From: Amoebophrya sp. A120
Lineage: Eukaryota; Sar; Dinophyceae; Syndiniales; Amoebophryaceae
Direction of reading: 5' to 3'
NCBI GenBank assembly: GCA_905178155.1
Contig: CAJINV010000004.1
Location: forward strand, 5,806,828-5,870,827
Length of the DNA stretch: 64,000 nucleotides
Each line of letters begins with the position of its first letter. Positions within the stretch are counted from its first letter, which is position 1. The notes under the pieces were generated by a model, which did no database searches, had not been told where the DNA came from, and was given only the letters and a program-made list of their open reading frames with translations. This document shows positions 55,101 to 64,000 of this stretch, in pieces. The position numbers and the translations under genes are program-made.

Positions 55101-56319
55101 CACATCCACATAACAATGGCAAAAAAAAATCAAATCCCAGACACAAGTCTGCTTATCGGTCCAATCGAACATCAAGCGGCGAATTTATTGAGGCATTTCG
55201 ATCGGGCAAATCTGACTTCATCCATGCTGTCAGCCTGAATGTAGTGAGTACAATGGCAAAAAAAAACTTTGCCAAAGACAATCTGAATGTAGTGAGTACC
55301 GCAATGCGCCGCCACTCTCGGGCGCGAAGGGGGCCAGTATGAAGGTGTCGATGCAGCCGAGAAACACCACGAAGCCGTCGAAGAGCGTGAAGGGGTCCTT
55401 GAACAGGTTCTTCCCGTGGTAGCTGTAGCGGTAGTAGAGTTCGCCGAGAAAAATGAGGAGGAACACGACGTCAAATGTGTACCAGTACCAGTCTATGCAC
55501 TGCAAATATAATTTCTGGGTCTGGAAGACTGCAAGTTTGTCATGCCCACTCGTAATTCTGTCATGTTGTATGAGCACGAAAAGATCCTCTTGCCATGCAA
55601 AAACGCAGTTCGTCATGCGCAACACGAATAATGACATAAGTAAGTAGCAGATCGAAAACTTGTCATGCCTGGCTTCGTATAATTGCAGTGTGCCCTGCCC
55701 ACCATTAACAGGTTTGCATCACAACTTTCCAGACCCAGACATATTTGCAATGTGTACAGTCCCCGTCCAGGGCCGCCACGGGTTGAATACTGGTCACCTC
55801 GCCCCGCCCCGGACACTGCTCCCCGCGGGGGCAACACGTCCCCGCGTCGTCGCACTGCTTCACGTTGATGTCGGTCTGCAGCCAGATGAAAATCGTGTTC
55901 AACACAATGAAGAACGTCATGACTAGGTTAAACTTCACCGCATCGGGGGGCAAAGGCGTTTTGTTCTTCTCTTCGTCGGGAGTCAGGTCGATGCTCTTGT
56001 ACTTCAGAATCAGCTCCATCGCCACGTCTTCGGGCTTGCGGCTGGAAGGTGGAATTGCCGTGTTGTGAATGTTGATTGTAGTGTTGTTCCATGAGATGTG
56101 GATGATGTTCATGTTTGAGAACTGAAAACATGCCAAACCCAAAACATGCTGAATCAAAAAAAAAAAACTTTTTTTATCGAAGCAGTACTGTCCCTGCTCC
56201 TTCAGTTTGGCTTTCCTCCTCTGCCTCGCCGCTTCCGCACGGCGGGAAAGCCAGCCGCTTTTTTTCCTTTCCGGGACTAACGCATACAGGTCGGCGTAGA
56301 AGCTTTTACTCGACGACAT
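52180..56319 (-). CDS. Single-domain voltage-gated cation channel with EF-hands (564 aa)
   Basis: Eleven exons (56319-56189, 56041-55757, 55493-55300, 54955-54768, 54514-54171, 54017-53924, 53615-53461, 53191-53080, 52771-52692, 52542-52480, 52258-52180) give exactly 565 codons. Segments visible in order are S1 FNLVMTFFIVLNTIFIWLQ, S2 TFDVVFLLIFLGELYYR, S3 FDGFVVFLGCIDTFIL, S4 TLRLVKLGRLLSLF with spaced basic residues, and S5 AVGTVLCLFLMLIYFFGILF. The pore is MQTLIVLATKGGDWAS and S6 is LIVLWIFFIMVCWYGLLNIV. After S6 come an EF-hand (AGDTNHDNMISLPEWNFLLN), a second EF-like motif (FDILDVEEKGSVRFEDF) and a coiled tail. One repeat of six helices plus EF-hands resembles protist single-domain EukCat-like channels; Ca2+ or Na+ selectivity cannot be decided. 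Four introns are GT-AG and six are introners. Confidence 0.88.
52259..52479. mobile_element. Family G introner
   Basis: 221 bp, TATAAAAGTGCACAACTCGT to GAGTTGTGCACGGTCATA, CCGCC duplicated. Excision gives SDGAAVPRFPNVVP near the channel C-terminus. Confidence 0.88.
52543..52691. mobile_element. Family B introner
   Basis: 149 bp, TATCAACTGCAAAAGTATCG to GATACTTTTGCAATTCATA, flanks CGCGG and CGCCG. Excision gives QEGAACVMPKPLP. Confidence 0.87.
52772..53079. mobile_element. Family C introner
   Basis: 308 bp, TATGGGTGCGTCAGGATTGA to its inverted partner ending GACGCGTCCATA, CAACT duplicated. Excision gives VESKLYRGYSDMV. Confidence 0.9.
53192..53460. mobile_element. Diverged family G introner
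   Basis: 269 bp, TATCGGGGTGGAAAACTACT to GTGTTGTGCACTTCCATA; inner CCCCTCAACTTTG pairs with CAAATGAGGGGG. Flanks TGGTT and TGGTC. Excision gives DMYATNLTMHTLNEK. Confidence 0.83.
53616..53923. mobile_element. Family A introner with possible GT-AG ends
   Basis: 308 bp, TATCAAGTGCAAAAGTGTCT to GAGACATTTTTGCAGTCGATA, CCTCT duplicated. On the coding strand AGAGG allows AGAG-GTATCG..AGAG. Excision gives RARLEDVGFDLNMT between the EF-hands. The interior has two ACTTGTCATG copies 46 bp apart, a short version of the arrangement in the 24370-25358 element. Confidence 0.9.
55494..55756. mobile_element. Family A introner between S1 and S2
   Basis: 263 bp, TATGCACTGCAAATATAATT to CAGACATATTTGCAATGTGTA, CAGTC duplicated. 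Excision gives LDGDWYWYTFDVVF. Confidence 0.9.
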
Positions 56320-56632
56320 CGGCTTGTTATTTCTACTGCCGCCTTGGAAGCTCTCCTTCGAGCTTGTTCTGCGTGTAGAGGACGCAACAGAACCCTTGGA
56401 ACCCTGCCGGAGCAGAATGCCTGTTATATGTAAAAATTCGTGCGCGAAAACGAAATCTAGTGGTATTTATTCACATGACATCCACATCGGCATGAGAATC
56501 TTCAACTTCATCTTCCTGCAGTGCTGGACGAACCAAAAAATAACAGAAAACCGCAAACAAGGAGGAAAGCGAGACCAGGCAGTTCGGTGCAAATCGATGA
56601 GAACAAGTCGAAACAAATCGATGAGAACAAGT

Positions 56633-59600
56633 TTATTCAGTAACAGTACCCCCATGCAAGTCGTCCTTCATCCGGTATTTGTTTCCACCGCTTTTACTTG
56701 CTTCGCCACCACTGCTATTGGCACCACCACCCCGTCTTGAGGAGGACCCCCTCCGGTCCCCCGCACTATCCGCCGAGCTGCCCCGGCGGCGACTGGCGCT
56801 CCGGCGCCGTTCGTCGTGGGAAGAGGAGAGGGAGCCGGATGAGGTTGACCGTCTGGGCTTCGATTTGCTCTTGCTGTTCGGATATGCATTGCAAAAGCGT
56901 ATCGCACTCGGAATCGCACTTGACTAGTACAGGTCGCATTTGCAAATTTTTTTTCAAGTCTAATTCATTTGTAAAACGGCTGAATTTACTAGGTCGAAAA
57001 ATACTGGTCGTCTGCTGTGCTGTACTGCGATTCGTACGATTACGACTACACTTATCTTTTGCGGTGGATATCGTGCTGAGCCGCTTAGACGAGGAGCCGT
57101 ACCCGCGGAGAAGCTTCTGCTGCATCAGCGAGGCTTTGGATTGTTGTTGGTCGAGCTGTTTCGCTTTCAGCATGTTGGTTGTGAACGCCAGGTGGGCGGC
57201 GCCGGTGTCGAAGACTTCGCTGTCGTCGTCCTCGTTGTCTTCATCGGAGGTCTCCTCGAGTTCCTCAAAACTGATCAAATATTTCTCCTCGAACGCATAT
57301 GGAAGCGTCAGGTTTGAAATCGTCAAAGTTCAGTTGAAATAATTTGTAATGCATAAAATGCATGGCCCGAGGTGCGTGTGTTGCAGAGCAGGCAAGTGAG
57401 GCCGATTGTAAGCCTGTTTGGGGCTACAGCTCGAGCTGCTAAAGTAGCATGAGAAAACCACTCTTCTTTGCCTAAACAGCATGACAAACTGGATTTAGGG
57501 ACCACCGAAATTTGTCATGCGCCACTTGGAAACTGGGTTCCAACTGGCATCCATTTTATGCATGGCAAATTATTTCAACTTTGTCGATTTCAACTCTGAC
57601 ACATCCATAACGCATACCAGTGTTGCTCCAGCTTGCCCGTCACCGTGCCGAAAAAACTGGAAGTCATGTCGTAGAGCGGCTTGAAAATAGCGCGGATCTG
57701 TGTGTAGATGTAGTTGTATCAGTAGTGACAAAGCTTTTAACTTTATTTAGTGTCTCTCATTTCATATTCATATTCATGTTCATCGCGGAGCACAGAAGAA
57801 ACACGAATATCACTGTTGTTGTACCAGCATGACCGGCCAGAGGTTGCACAAGCATTCCCTCGAACAGCATCTTCTCCGTTCCGTTTTCGCTTTCGAAATC
57901 GGAAACGCAAACAGCGACTTCTTGCTGTGCCCGAATTTCCCCGTGAAGGGCTTGTAACTGTCCTTACGAATCGTGTCGTCGTTGTCTTCGTCGTCGAGTG
58001 CTTTTTCTGTGCCTGAAATGCTGTTCCTTCCGCCCGGAAAGGCGAAAACCGACATGCGACTGAAGGCGGTGGTGGCTATCCACAAAAAAAGAGCCATCCC
58101 CATCCATCTTTTGCATGACAAGAAATACTGGGTTTGAAATTGATGCATGTTTTGCATGACAAATTGGATCATGGGAGTGATTCCTTTTTTGTGGATAGCA
58201 ACCGGGTTTTTCCTCCAGGAAAAGAACAAGCCCGAGCCTTTTGACGGCGAGTTTGCTCTACTATCTGCGTCTGTTGATAGTCCTCCTGTTGAAGATGCTG
58301 ACATCTTCCCGGCGGTCTTCTTAGCAGCCCCAGCCTGCGCGAGGTGGTCCTCGGCCTGTCCGATCTGCATATCCCGTCGCGCCTGGCCACCCGGAGTCAT
58401 CTCCGTGCCCAGCTCCTGCTTTTCCGTGAATTCCAGTGGCTTTTTCGTTTTGTTCCAGTCGGAGTTTTTCTCTACTTCCCGCTTCTTCGACGGCGGACTC
58501 GCGGAGAGCAGCATCGCCGACATTTTTCGCCCGGCCGTGGGAGACAGGGACGCGTCAGTGCTGAAGCCGCCCTGGTCGTCGGAGGAGACAAACTGCGACA
58601 TCCGCTGGTAATTCTGATTGTTAGTCCCTTCCGGCCCTGATTCGTCACTTGTGGAAGCGTGATTCCCACCTACGCCTCCACCAAACCGCGTACCCGTCGT
58701 CAGCGACGCGGTTCCCCCAGCACCTAAACCGGAGTTGTTTTTGTGCTGCAGGATCTTCATCTGGCCATGCACCATCGTTGTGCTGCTGCTAAAGCTCTTG
58801 CTGTTCGCTTTGCTGCTCATAGCACCCCCGGCGCCTTATCCTGTGCAAAAGTATCGCACTCGTAGTAATCGCAGTGATGCATTACGAATCTCCATCTCAA
58901 GGTAACACAGCATGATAAATTCCATTTCTCATGCTGACGGAATTTGTAATGCGACATCTACTAGTACGATGCTTTTGCAATGCATACGCCTGGTGGCGGG
59001 ACAAATTGGTTTGATGCTTCGTCCGCCACAGTGACATGTTTTATCCTGTGCAAAAGTGTCTGGGTCTGGAAAGTTGCAAGATTTGTCATGCATCTCGCGG
59101 AGCACAATCATGGTTTGTAATGCAGACAGAAGTATCACAGAGTTTTTGAGACCTTCCTCATGCCTCTTCCGCATGAGAAATTTCCGTTTTACCTAGCGAG
59201 AATTGGGTAACTGTTGGCGTTCATGCAACACAGACTTTCGCGTGATCCAGCTTTCGCATGACAGGCTTCATTCTTCCAGACCCAGACATATTTGCAATGC
59301 ATATGTTTGAGGCGATCGCGATCCTTACTTGATGTCGCAGTAGTTCCACCGGTATCAAATCCAAATATGTCTGGGTCTGGAAAAGTCATGCTGCTTTTGC
59401 ATGACACAAAAGGTCTGGCATGGAAGCTCTAGCATCACAGATTTCGAGAAGCTTCCGCAATGCTGGATCCGCAAGACAAATGCCCCATTCTGGTGGCAGA
59501 AAGAGGGCATCTTTTGCTGCCTATGCATGAGAGATTTTTATGCGTTGTGAAATGCGCATCACAGGTTTGCATTCTTCCAGACCCAGACATATTTGCAATG

Positions 59601-60521
59601 CATAACCGGTTTTACTCCTTGAATTGTTGGACTTCGACCCACCTGCGCCGAAAGTAGCGAAATTGGGGCTCTTCTGGTCGACCTCGGCCTGGAGATGTGC
59701 GCTAACCATGCCGGGCTTGGGCTTGGAACCCCCGCCACCTCCGATGTCGCGTTTCCGGGTCAGGGGACTCACCGAGGCCGTGTCCTGGTGCAGCACGTAG
59801 ATGGGGGGACTGGCGGAGGAGATGTTTTTGCCTCCGGTGGAGTTGTTCGCGCCGGCTGCTCGCGGGTCCTTCGGGGTGGCGCCCGTGATCTATTTTTTGT
59901 ACGTAATTCGGGGAGGAGTTGTATTGAAGCTGCGCTGTTTGCAGGTACCGTACGACGTATCGCTGCATATTAGCTGCATTGTACACGTGCAAATCCTTAT
60001 TTTGATTCTGAAAAACGTTCCGCTACCGCTTCTATGAAAAACCAATACCGCGATGCTGGTTTTAGTGTTGTAAGCTGGCGCAGGCTCGGGCGGGAGGTTC
60101 TCCGCCGGTTTTCTGGAGAGCATCTTCGCCATGAAGCTCTTGTATCCTGAGCAAAAGCGTCCCCATACCAGAGTTCCCATGCAGATTTGCAATTACAGCA
60201 ACATGATTTGAAATGCGCACTCCCATGACAGGCGTTTCCAGTCGTGTTTTGGAATTTGTAATGGTGTAAGCAGGATGGGAGAATGGCTTTGCGATGCCGC
60301 TGTGCTTGCTACCATGCACTAGAAAACAGAGAGAAACTTGTCATGCGTAACCCCCAAAACTCCTGGATTTGCGTTGCTGAGTTCCCACCTGGACTCTGGG
60401 GTGGGGCTGGGGACGTTTTGTCTCAGCATACCTTCCTTCGCGGACTCTTCTGCTCCTCCTTCTTCTCCGGAACCGAGCCCGGCAGCGGGTCTAAAGAGGC
60501 GCGGTTGATTATGATTGGCAT
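56633..60521 (-). CDS. Uncharacterised Ser-rich multi-exon protein, about 690 aa
   Basis: Exons are 60521-60431, 60142-60049, 59889-59605, 59352-59304, 59041-58987, 58836-58198, 58076 to about 57880, about 57705-57610, 57297-57031 and 56881-56633. The frame holds from ATG at 60521 through the seventh exon and from the eighth to the stop. The intron between about 57880 and 57705 could not be resolved. The N-terminal half is Ser/Gly/Lys-rich and disordered (ASPPIYVLHQDTASVSPLTR; SASPPSKKREVEKNSDWNK). The central part (KALDDEDNDDTIRKDSYKPF; IRAIFKPLYDMTSSFFGTVT; EEKYLISFEELEETSDEDNE) is more ordered, and the C-terminus is an RS-like tail. No family recognised. One intron (59890-60048) is GT-AG; eight are introners. 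Confidence 0.65.
56882..57030. mobile_element. Degraded family B introner
   Basis: About 149 bp, the family B length. The left end TATGCATTGCAAAAGCGTAT is recognisable and the right end has decayed; TTCGG and TTCGT flank it. Excision gives RNRTNSKSKSKPRR. Confidence 0.62.
57298..57609. mobile_element. Family C introner
   Basis: 312 bp, TATGGAAGCGTCAGGTTTGA to TTTCAACTCTGACACATCCATA, ACGCA duplicated. Excision gives EQHWYAFEEKYLIS. Confidence 0.9.
58077..58197. mobile_element. Family J introner, the shortest
   Basis: 121 bp with ends TATCCACAAAAAAAGAGCC and GGAGTGATTCCTTTTTTGTGGATA, flanks GTGGC and GCAAC. Two ATGCA..GCATGACAA segments fill the centre. Excision gives KNPVATAFSRMS. Confidence 0.8.
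58837..58986. mobile_element. Family B introner
   Basis: 150 bp, TATCCTGTGCAAAAGTATCG to GATGCTTTTGCAATGCATA, CGCCT duplicated. Excision gives PPPGAGGAMSSKAN. The coding flank AGGCG would allow GC-AG. Confidence 0.9.
59042..59303. mobile_element. Chimeric introner: B-type tips on an A-type body
   Basis: 262 bp. The left tip TATCCTGTGCAAAAG is family B, followed directly by the family A core TGTCTGGGTCTGGAAA. The right end has the A core (CCAGACCCAGACATATTTGC) and the B tip AATGCATA. TGTTT duplicated. Excision gives RLKHVTVADEASNQ. Confidence 0.9.
59353..59604. mobile_element. Family A introner
   Basis: 252 bp, TATCAAATCCAAATATGTCT to CAGACATATTTGCAATGCATA, ACCGG duplicated. Separated from the preceding element by a 49-nt exon. 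Excision gives SKTGGTTATSSK. Confidence 0.9.
60143..60430. mobile_element. Family E introner with possible GT-AG ends
   Basis: 288 bp, TATCCTGAGCAAAAGCGTCC to GGGGACGTTTTGTCTCAGCATA, flanks TCTTG and CCTTC. The coding strand can be read GAAG-GTATGC..CAAG. It splits the first coding exon. Confidence 0.82.
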
Positions 60522-60954
60522 GATGGAGGTTGTAGTTCTTGCCAGAGTAGTAGATGAGCGTCAGCACGTGCAGTTCCCTCGTCGGAAGAGATCGAGGATG
60601 AAAGAAAGAAGTGAAGCGCCAGCTTCCAGAGCAGGAAGTAGAGAGGCGAACGATTTTTACAACAGCAGTCCTGGGAGGACCCCTAGTTGCGCCACGTCAG
60701 CCTCAGATATAGAAGAGGGCAGGAGAGATTTCGCACCCAGTGGCGGACCCGCAGAGCGCCACAGAGATCAAGAAGAGTTTGAAATTGAATTATACAAAAG
60801 TGCACGGATACTTACGTTTATATCGTTGTGGTGTGTCTGTGTACAACAAAACATTTCTTACATTCGAAACGACATCAAGTAATAGGCGGGTTACATCAAT
60901 AAGTACATGTTGATAATTTTCATTCGCCTACTCGTTCATCTTCTCCAACTAGTT

Positions 60955-62017
60955 TTATTTGCTTCCAGCTCTTATACGAAAAAAAGAGTTTGCTACTGCT
61001 CCTACAATGTTTGAGATGGTGAGATGAACTTCAGCTACTGGGATGAGTTTGATTTTACCCTTGCGATTCGGATTCCATACACTTTTACCTCTACTACGTT
61101 CAAAAAAAAAACCTTGTTGCTCCTCTCGGGGGTGCAGTAGCTGCTCGTAGCCCGGTGGTGGTTTGTGTCCAGCCGGAATCGGAGGGGGCGGTGCGATATG
61201 AACTGCAAAAGCATCGCACTCTACTCGCACTAAGTGCATCCGTGCATTACAAATTTCTTTCTCAGGTTGAATCCGCATTACAAATTTCACTTCTCATACT
61301 GAGGAAATTTGTCATGCGATTTATACTAGTACGATGCTTTTGCATTTCATATGCGAGTGGCTTCGCGGAAAACGTGATGTTGTCTCCGCCGCTGGTGTAT
61401 CCTGTGCAAAAGTATCGTACTCGTAGTAATCGGAGTCATGCATTACAAATCTCCATGCCAAGGTAAAACAGCATGACAAATTCCATTTGTCATGCTGAGC
61501 TAATTTGTATTGCAAGTACTACTAGTACGATACTTTTGCAGTTCATATGGTGCGAATTTGCGACCGCGTCGTGCTGCTAGTCGCAGCGCTGGAGGAGGAT
61601 ATAACCCGCTCAAGTGTTACAATCTCAAACGTTACAATGGAAATCTGTGATGCAAAACTGAATGATCTAGCCAACTCTCATAGGATTGCGCATGACAAGT
61701 TCCGGAGCCCCAAACCCCCCCACAATCTGGCGAAATTTGTATTGCAAAAGGTGGAACGCTGTGCGAGTCTGTCATGCTCATCATGCAACACAAAATCCAG
61801 ACTCTATTGTAACGTTTGAGATTGTAACAATTGAGCAAGTCATAGAAGATGCATTCAGATTCTGCTTGATGTTCGGGTGACCCGCCGTCGGGGGCTGGAG
61901 GCTCCGAGAGCCATCGACGCCACTCGTCCGCCGCATCTTCTTCCGGGCGGGGTTGGTGTTAGTGTTGGGTTTGACGAAGGGTGGTCGACGTCCCGGCGGG
62001 GTGGTGGGGCGCCGTGC
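60955..62017 (-). CDS. Proline- and basic-rich protein, 5' end unresolved
   Basis: Four exons joined at three introners read in frame to the stop at 60955. Sequence from about 62017 down: RRPTTPPGRRPPFVKPNTNT, ARKKMRRTSGVDGSRS, NASSSSAATSSTTRSQIRTS, GGDNITFSAKPLAPPPPIPA, then HPREEQQGFFFERSRGKSVW and a terminal hydrophobic-mixed VHLTISNIVGAVANSFFRIR. An in-frame stop lies just upstream of 62017, so either an acceptor site is there or the gene starts at an internal ATG. No family recognised. Two internal exons are only about 50 nt long. Confidence 0.6.
61197..61351. mobile_element. Family B introner
   Basis: 155 bp, TATGAACTGCAAAAGCATCG to GATGCTTTTGCATTTCATA, TGCGA duplicated. Excision gives AKPLAPPPPIPAG. 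Confidence 0.9.
61398..61547. mobile_element. Family B introner
   Basis: 150 bp, TATCCTGTGCAAAAGTATCG to GATACTTTTGCAGTTCATA, TGGTG duplicated. It lies 46 bp from the neighbouring element. Excision gives QIRTSGGDNITF. Confidence 0.9.
61600..61844. mobile_element. Family D introner
   Basis: 245 bp, TATAACCCGCTCAAGTGTTA to TTGTAACAATTGAGCAAGTCATA with the inner CAATCTCAAACGTTACAAT pairing. Flanks GAGGA and GAAGA. Second copy of the 40727-40985 type. Confidence 0.87.
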
Positions 62018-64000
62018 TTACACCTTTTCTCCTCTTACTGCTCTTCGACTTCCGCCGACCGGTGTGGTTTCTCCTGCACTTCTGTTTTCAAAAAAAAAGT
62101 TCCAGCGACGCTCCGAGCTCCGAGTTCGGTCCGTAGCTCGTCCTCGTGTTATACGTGTAATCGACAGGACCTCCAGCTCTTCGAAGAAAAAGAAATTCAC
62201 ACTGTAGTTGAAAAAAAAACTGAAAAAACGTCCACGACCATGTGGTCCTTCGATCTGCTCAACATCCTCTTGTTAACGATGTCGCCTCTGGGTCTTCTCA
62301 CAACCCTTTGTCGTTGAAAAAAAAAACCGCGCTTCGAGGTTGAAGAACCGTGTCGTCGTGGTGGCGTAATCATGTGCCGCTGCAGTGCCGGGGACGATGT
62401 ACTGGTAGTGAAAATTTTTACTCGTTCCGCTGAAACCCAAACCGTATCCGTGCACCAGGTGCAGCAGAAAAAAAACTCGTTCACAACATGACTCACGATG
62501 TAATTTTGTGTGCCACCACAACAAACTTGAAGGCAACCACCAGCTTCTGATATTTTCTTGAACAAGAAATAGAAAGATAAATAGGAGGAATAGCTGCACG
62601 GAATAGCTCCACTCAATGTTAATCTCAATTTATTCTCTCGAAAAGTTGTCGCGCTGAATTTTTACCACAGAATTCATTTCAATGCGGCATCCGCTAGCAC
62701 TCTGGCTCTCTCTTGTTGAAAACAACACGACAGAAAAAGACCTTCCATGGAAGGAACGCGCAGCTACTTCTTACGAAGTAGCAAACGAAGGAAAAGGAAC
62801 GCGAACAGCCTTTGGCTGCGCCAGCATTTGGCAGCTGCATGCAGCTTGCTGCGTGCTCGTTGGCCCGGGCGGACACCAAGAAGAGAAACCTTTTGATTTT
62901 TGTTTTTGCCCTACAGAACGACCTGCTTTACTTTGATAATTTGTTTAGTTGAAATGGACTGTTGATGTTCTGACTTTCGCGGAGGACTGGAACCATAGCT
63001 CGTGCGACGGCTCGTGTAGTATTAGGTTTAGAGAGGTTTATCGTCGGTGAAGAAGATCTCCAGGAACTTCTTCTACTTGTCTTCGGGAACGGAATGATAG
63101 CAGGGTGAAATCAATCTCCCCAAAACCAGACCGCGTCCTCCTGAAAATTCTATCAATACAGCAAAACAGGCACTGCCTGGAGGCATTTCATATTCTCTCA
63201 TGTAGTGCTGACAATGTGGCATATATTGCTGCTGGCGTAAACGGCAGGCGAAAAATTTAAAGGAAGTTCTAATTTTGTAGGTAATTATCTTGAACTAGAC
63301 AACAACTCTAAAGACAGTTACAATAGCGCGTGGCCGTAAGAACTATTACATCAATAGGTTTAGTTGTTTTGTGCCCGAAAATTTCATAACTGTCTAGAGT
63401 TCGCTTGTGATACTGTAAAGCTCTGGAATTTATATTTGGTTGTATTCATTTGAAACTAGTACTGGTTGTAGTTCTGATGTTTTGGACTACTCAACTTCTG
63501 TCCATATCCCAAATAAGTTCGTCGCTAGATTCAGTTCGTGAAAATAGTATAGAGTGTCATATTTTTCGTTGCAAAGAACTGGAAGACTAAAGCTGATAGA
63601 ATCGTGCAAGCAGCTCATATTAGGAGGCTCTTCGCGTTTTTAACCTCGTATTTCTCCAACACGACAAAGACTCCACTCAGGTCCTTTTTCAAGGAACCAA
63701 AGCGAGGTCCACTATCGTGTTGACGCTCCTTTTCTTTTCACCTGCTTCTGTGGGCATCGCAATAGCGAGCCAGCAAGAAACGCCTTGGAGGTCTCGATAA
63801 TTTGATGAATACGCTCTAGCTACACACGACCTATATGCGATGGAAAATTATTGTTCGAGAGAAAATTTAATAGTAGTTGCGGTTGACCTGATGTAAACGT
63901 TACCTTCGTCTTTTGTTACACTGGTTTTCTGTTGATGTTGTGTGCCGGTAAAAAGTTTTTCAGAGGTCAGCTTCCTCCTCATGATCCGCATAGATGATTT
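62018..64000. other. No supported gene
   Basis: AT-rich sequence with several A/T homopolymer runs and short ORFs on both strands. The first 180 bp may hold the missing 5' exon of the gene ending at 60955. Nothing else recognisable. Confidence 0.45.

Noticed and set aside
24370-61844. Reading the TATC/GATA tips themselves as the target-site duplication
   Set aside because: That alignment shifts the frame by one base at several junctions, whereas taking the 5 bp outside TAT..ATA restores the frame each time.
1-61844. Interpreting the recurring repeats as a CRISPR array
   Set aside because: The repeats are inverted pairs inside eukaryotic-type genes, unevenly spaced, with no uniform spacers or cas genes.

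Overview
This 64 kb window looks like nuclear DNA of a dinoflagellate-related protist. The best fit is the parasitic syndinian Amoebophrya, whose genomes are known to carry introner elements. That assignment is an inference; no ribosomal gene or other marker is present. Every gene I can support lies on the minus strand, so the window reads as one unidirectional array. Coding sequence is repeatedly interrupted by short repeat-like insertions. I count about 45 of them. They begin TAT, end ATA, carry terminal inverted repeats, are flanked mostly by 5-bp direct repeats, and fall into several families. Removing each element plus one copy of its direct repeat restores an open frame across almost every junction. 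Nine multi-exon gene models add up to exact multiples of three in this way. Only about five of the junctions could be GT-AG. Ordinary GT-AG introns occur in the same genes.

Layout, left to right: a partial LDL-receptor class A exon (122-183); a TLDc-domain protein (968-4383); three uncharacterised multi-exon genes (5504-7668, 8521-10212, 13680-16540), with a duplicated promoter/5' block and a GC-rich island between the second and third; an outer dynein arm docking complex DC2/ODA1 (CCDC114-like) gene with 13 exons (18325-22406).

From 24 to 50 kb lies a dispersed tandem family of secreted proteins sharing an IC-x-A-x-I motif and a GWVGPV motif. There are five genes, one with two copies of the domain. 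The family is interrupted by a very large papain-like cysteine protease gene with nine introners (36003-42542, 1436 residues). A partial duplicate of that protease lies at 31.8-32.3 kb, beside one family member.

From 51.1 to 51.9 kb a GC-rich insert is flanked by 35-bp direct repeats. Then come a single-domain voltage-gated cation channel with C-terminal EF-hands (52180-56319), a large uncharacterised gene (56633-60521) and a proline- and basic-rich gene (60955 to about 62017). No gene is supported at 62-64 kb.

Functionally, the DC2 and channel genes point to a motile, flagellated stage. The secreted family and secreted protease suggest lineage-specific interaction with host or environment, but nothing in the sequence proves this. 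The most striking content is the introner system. Within the window there are natural empty sites in paralogous copies, a nested insertion and a chimeric element.
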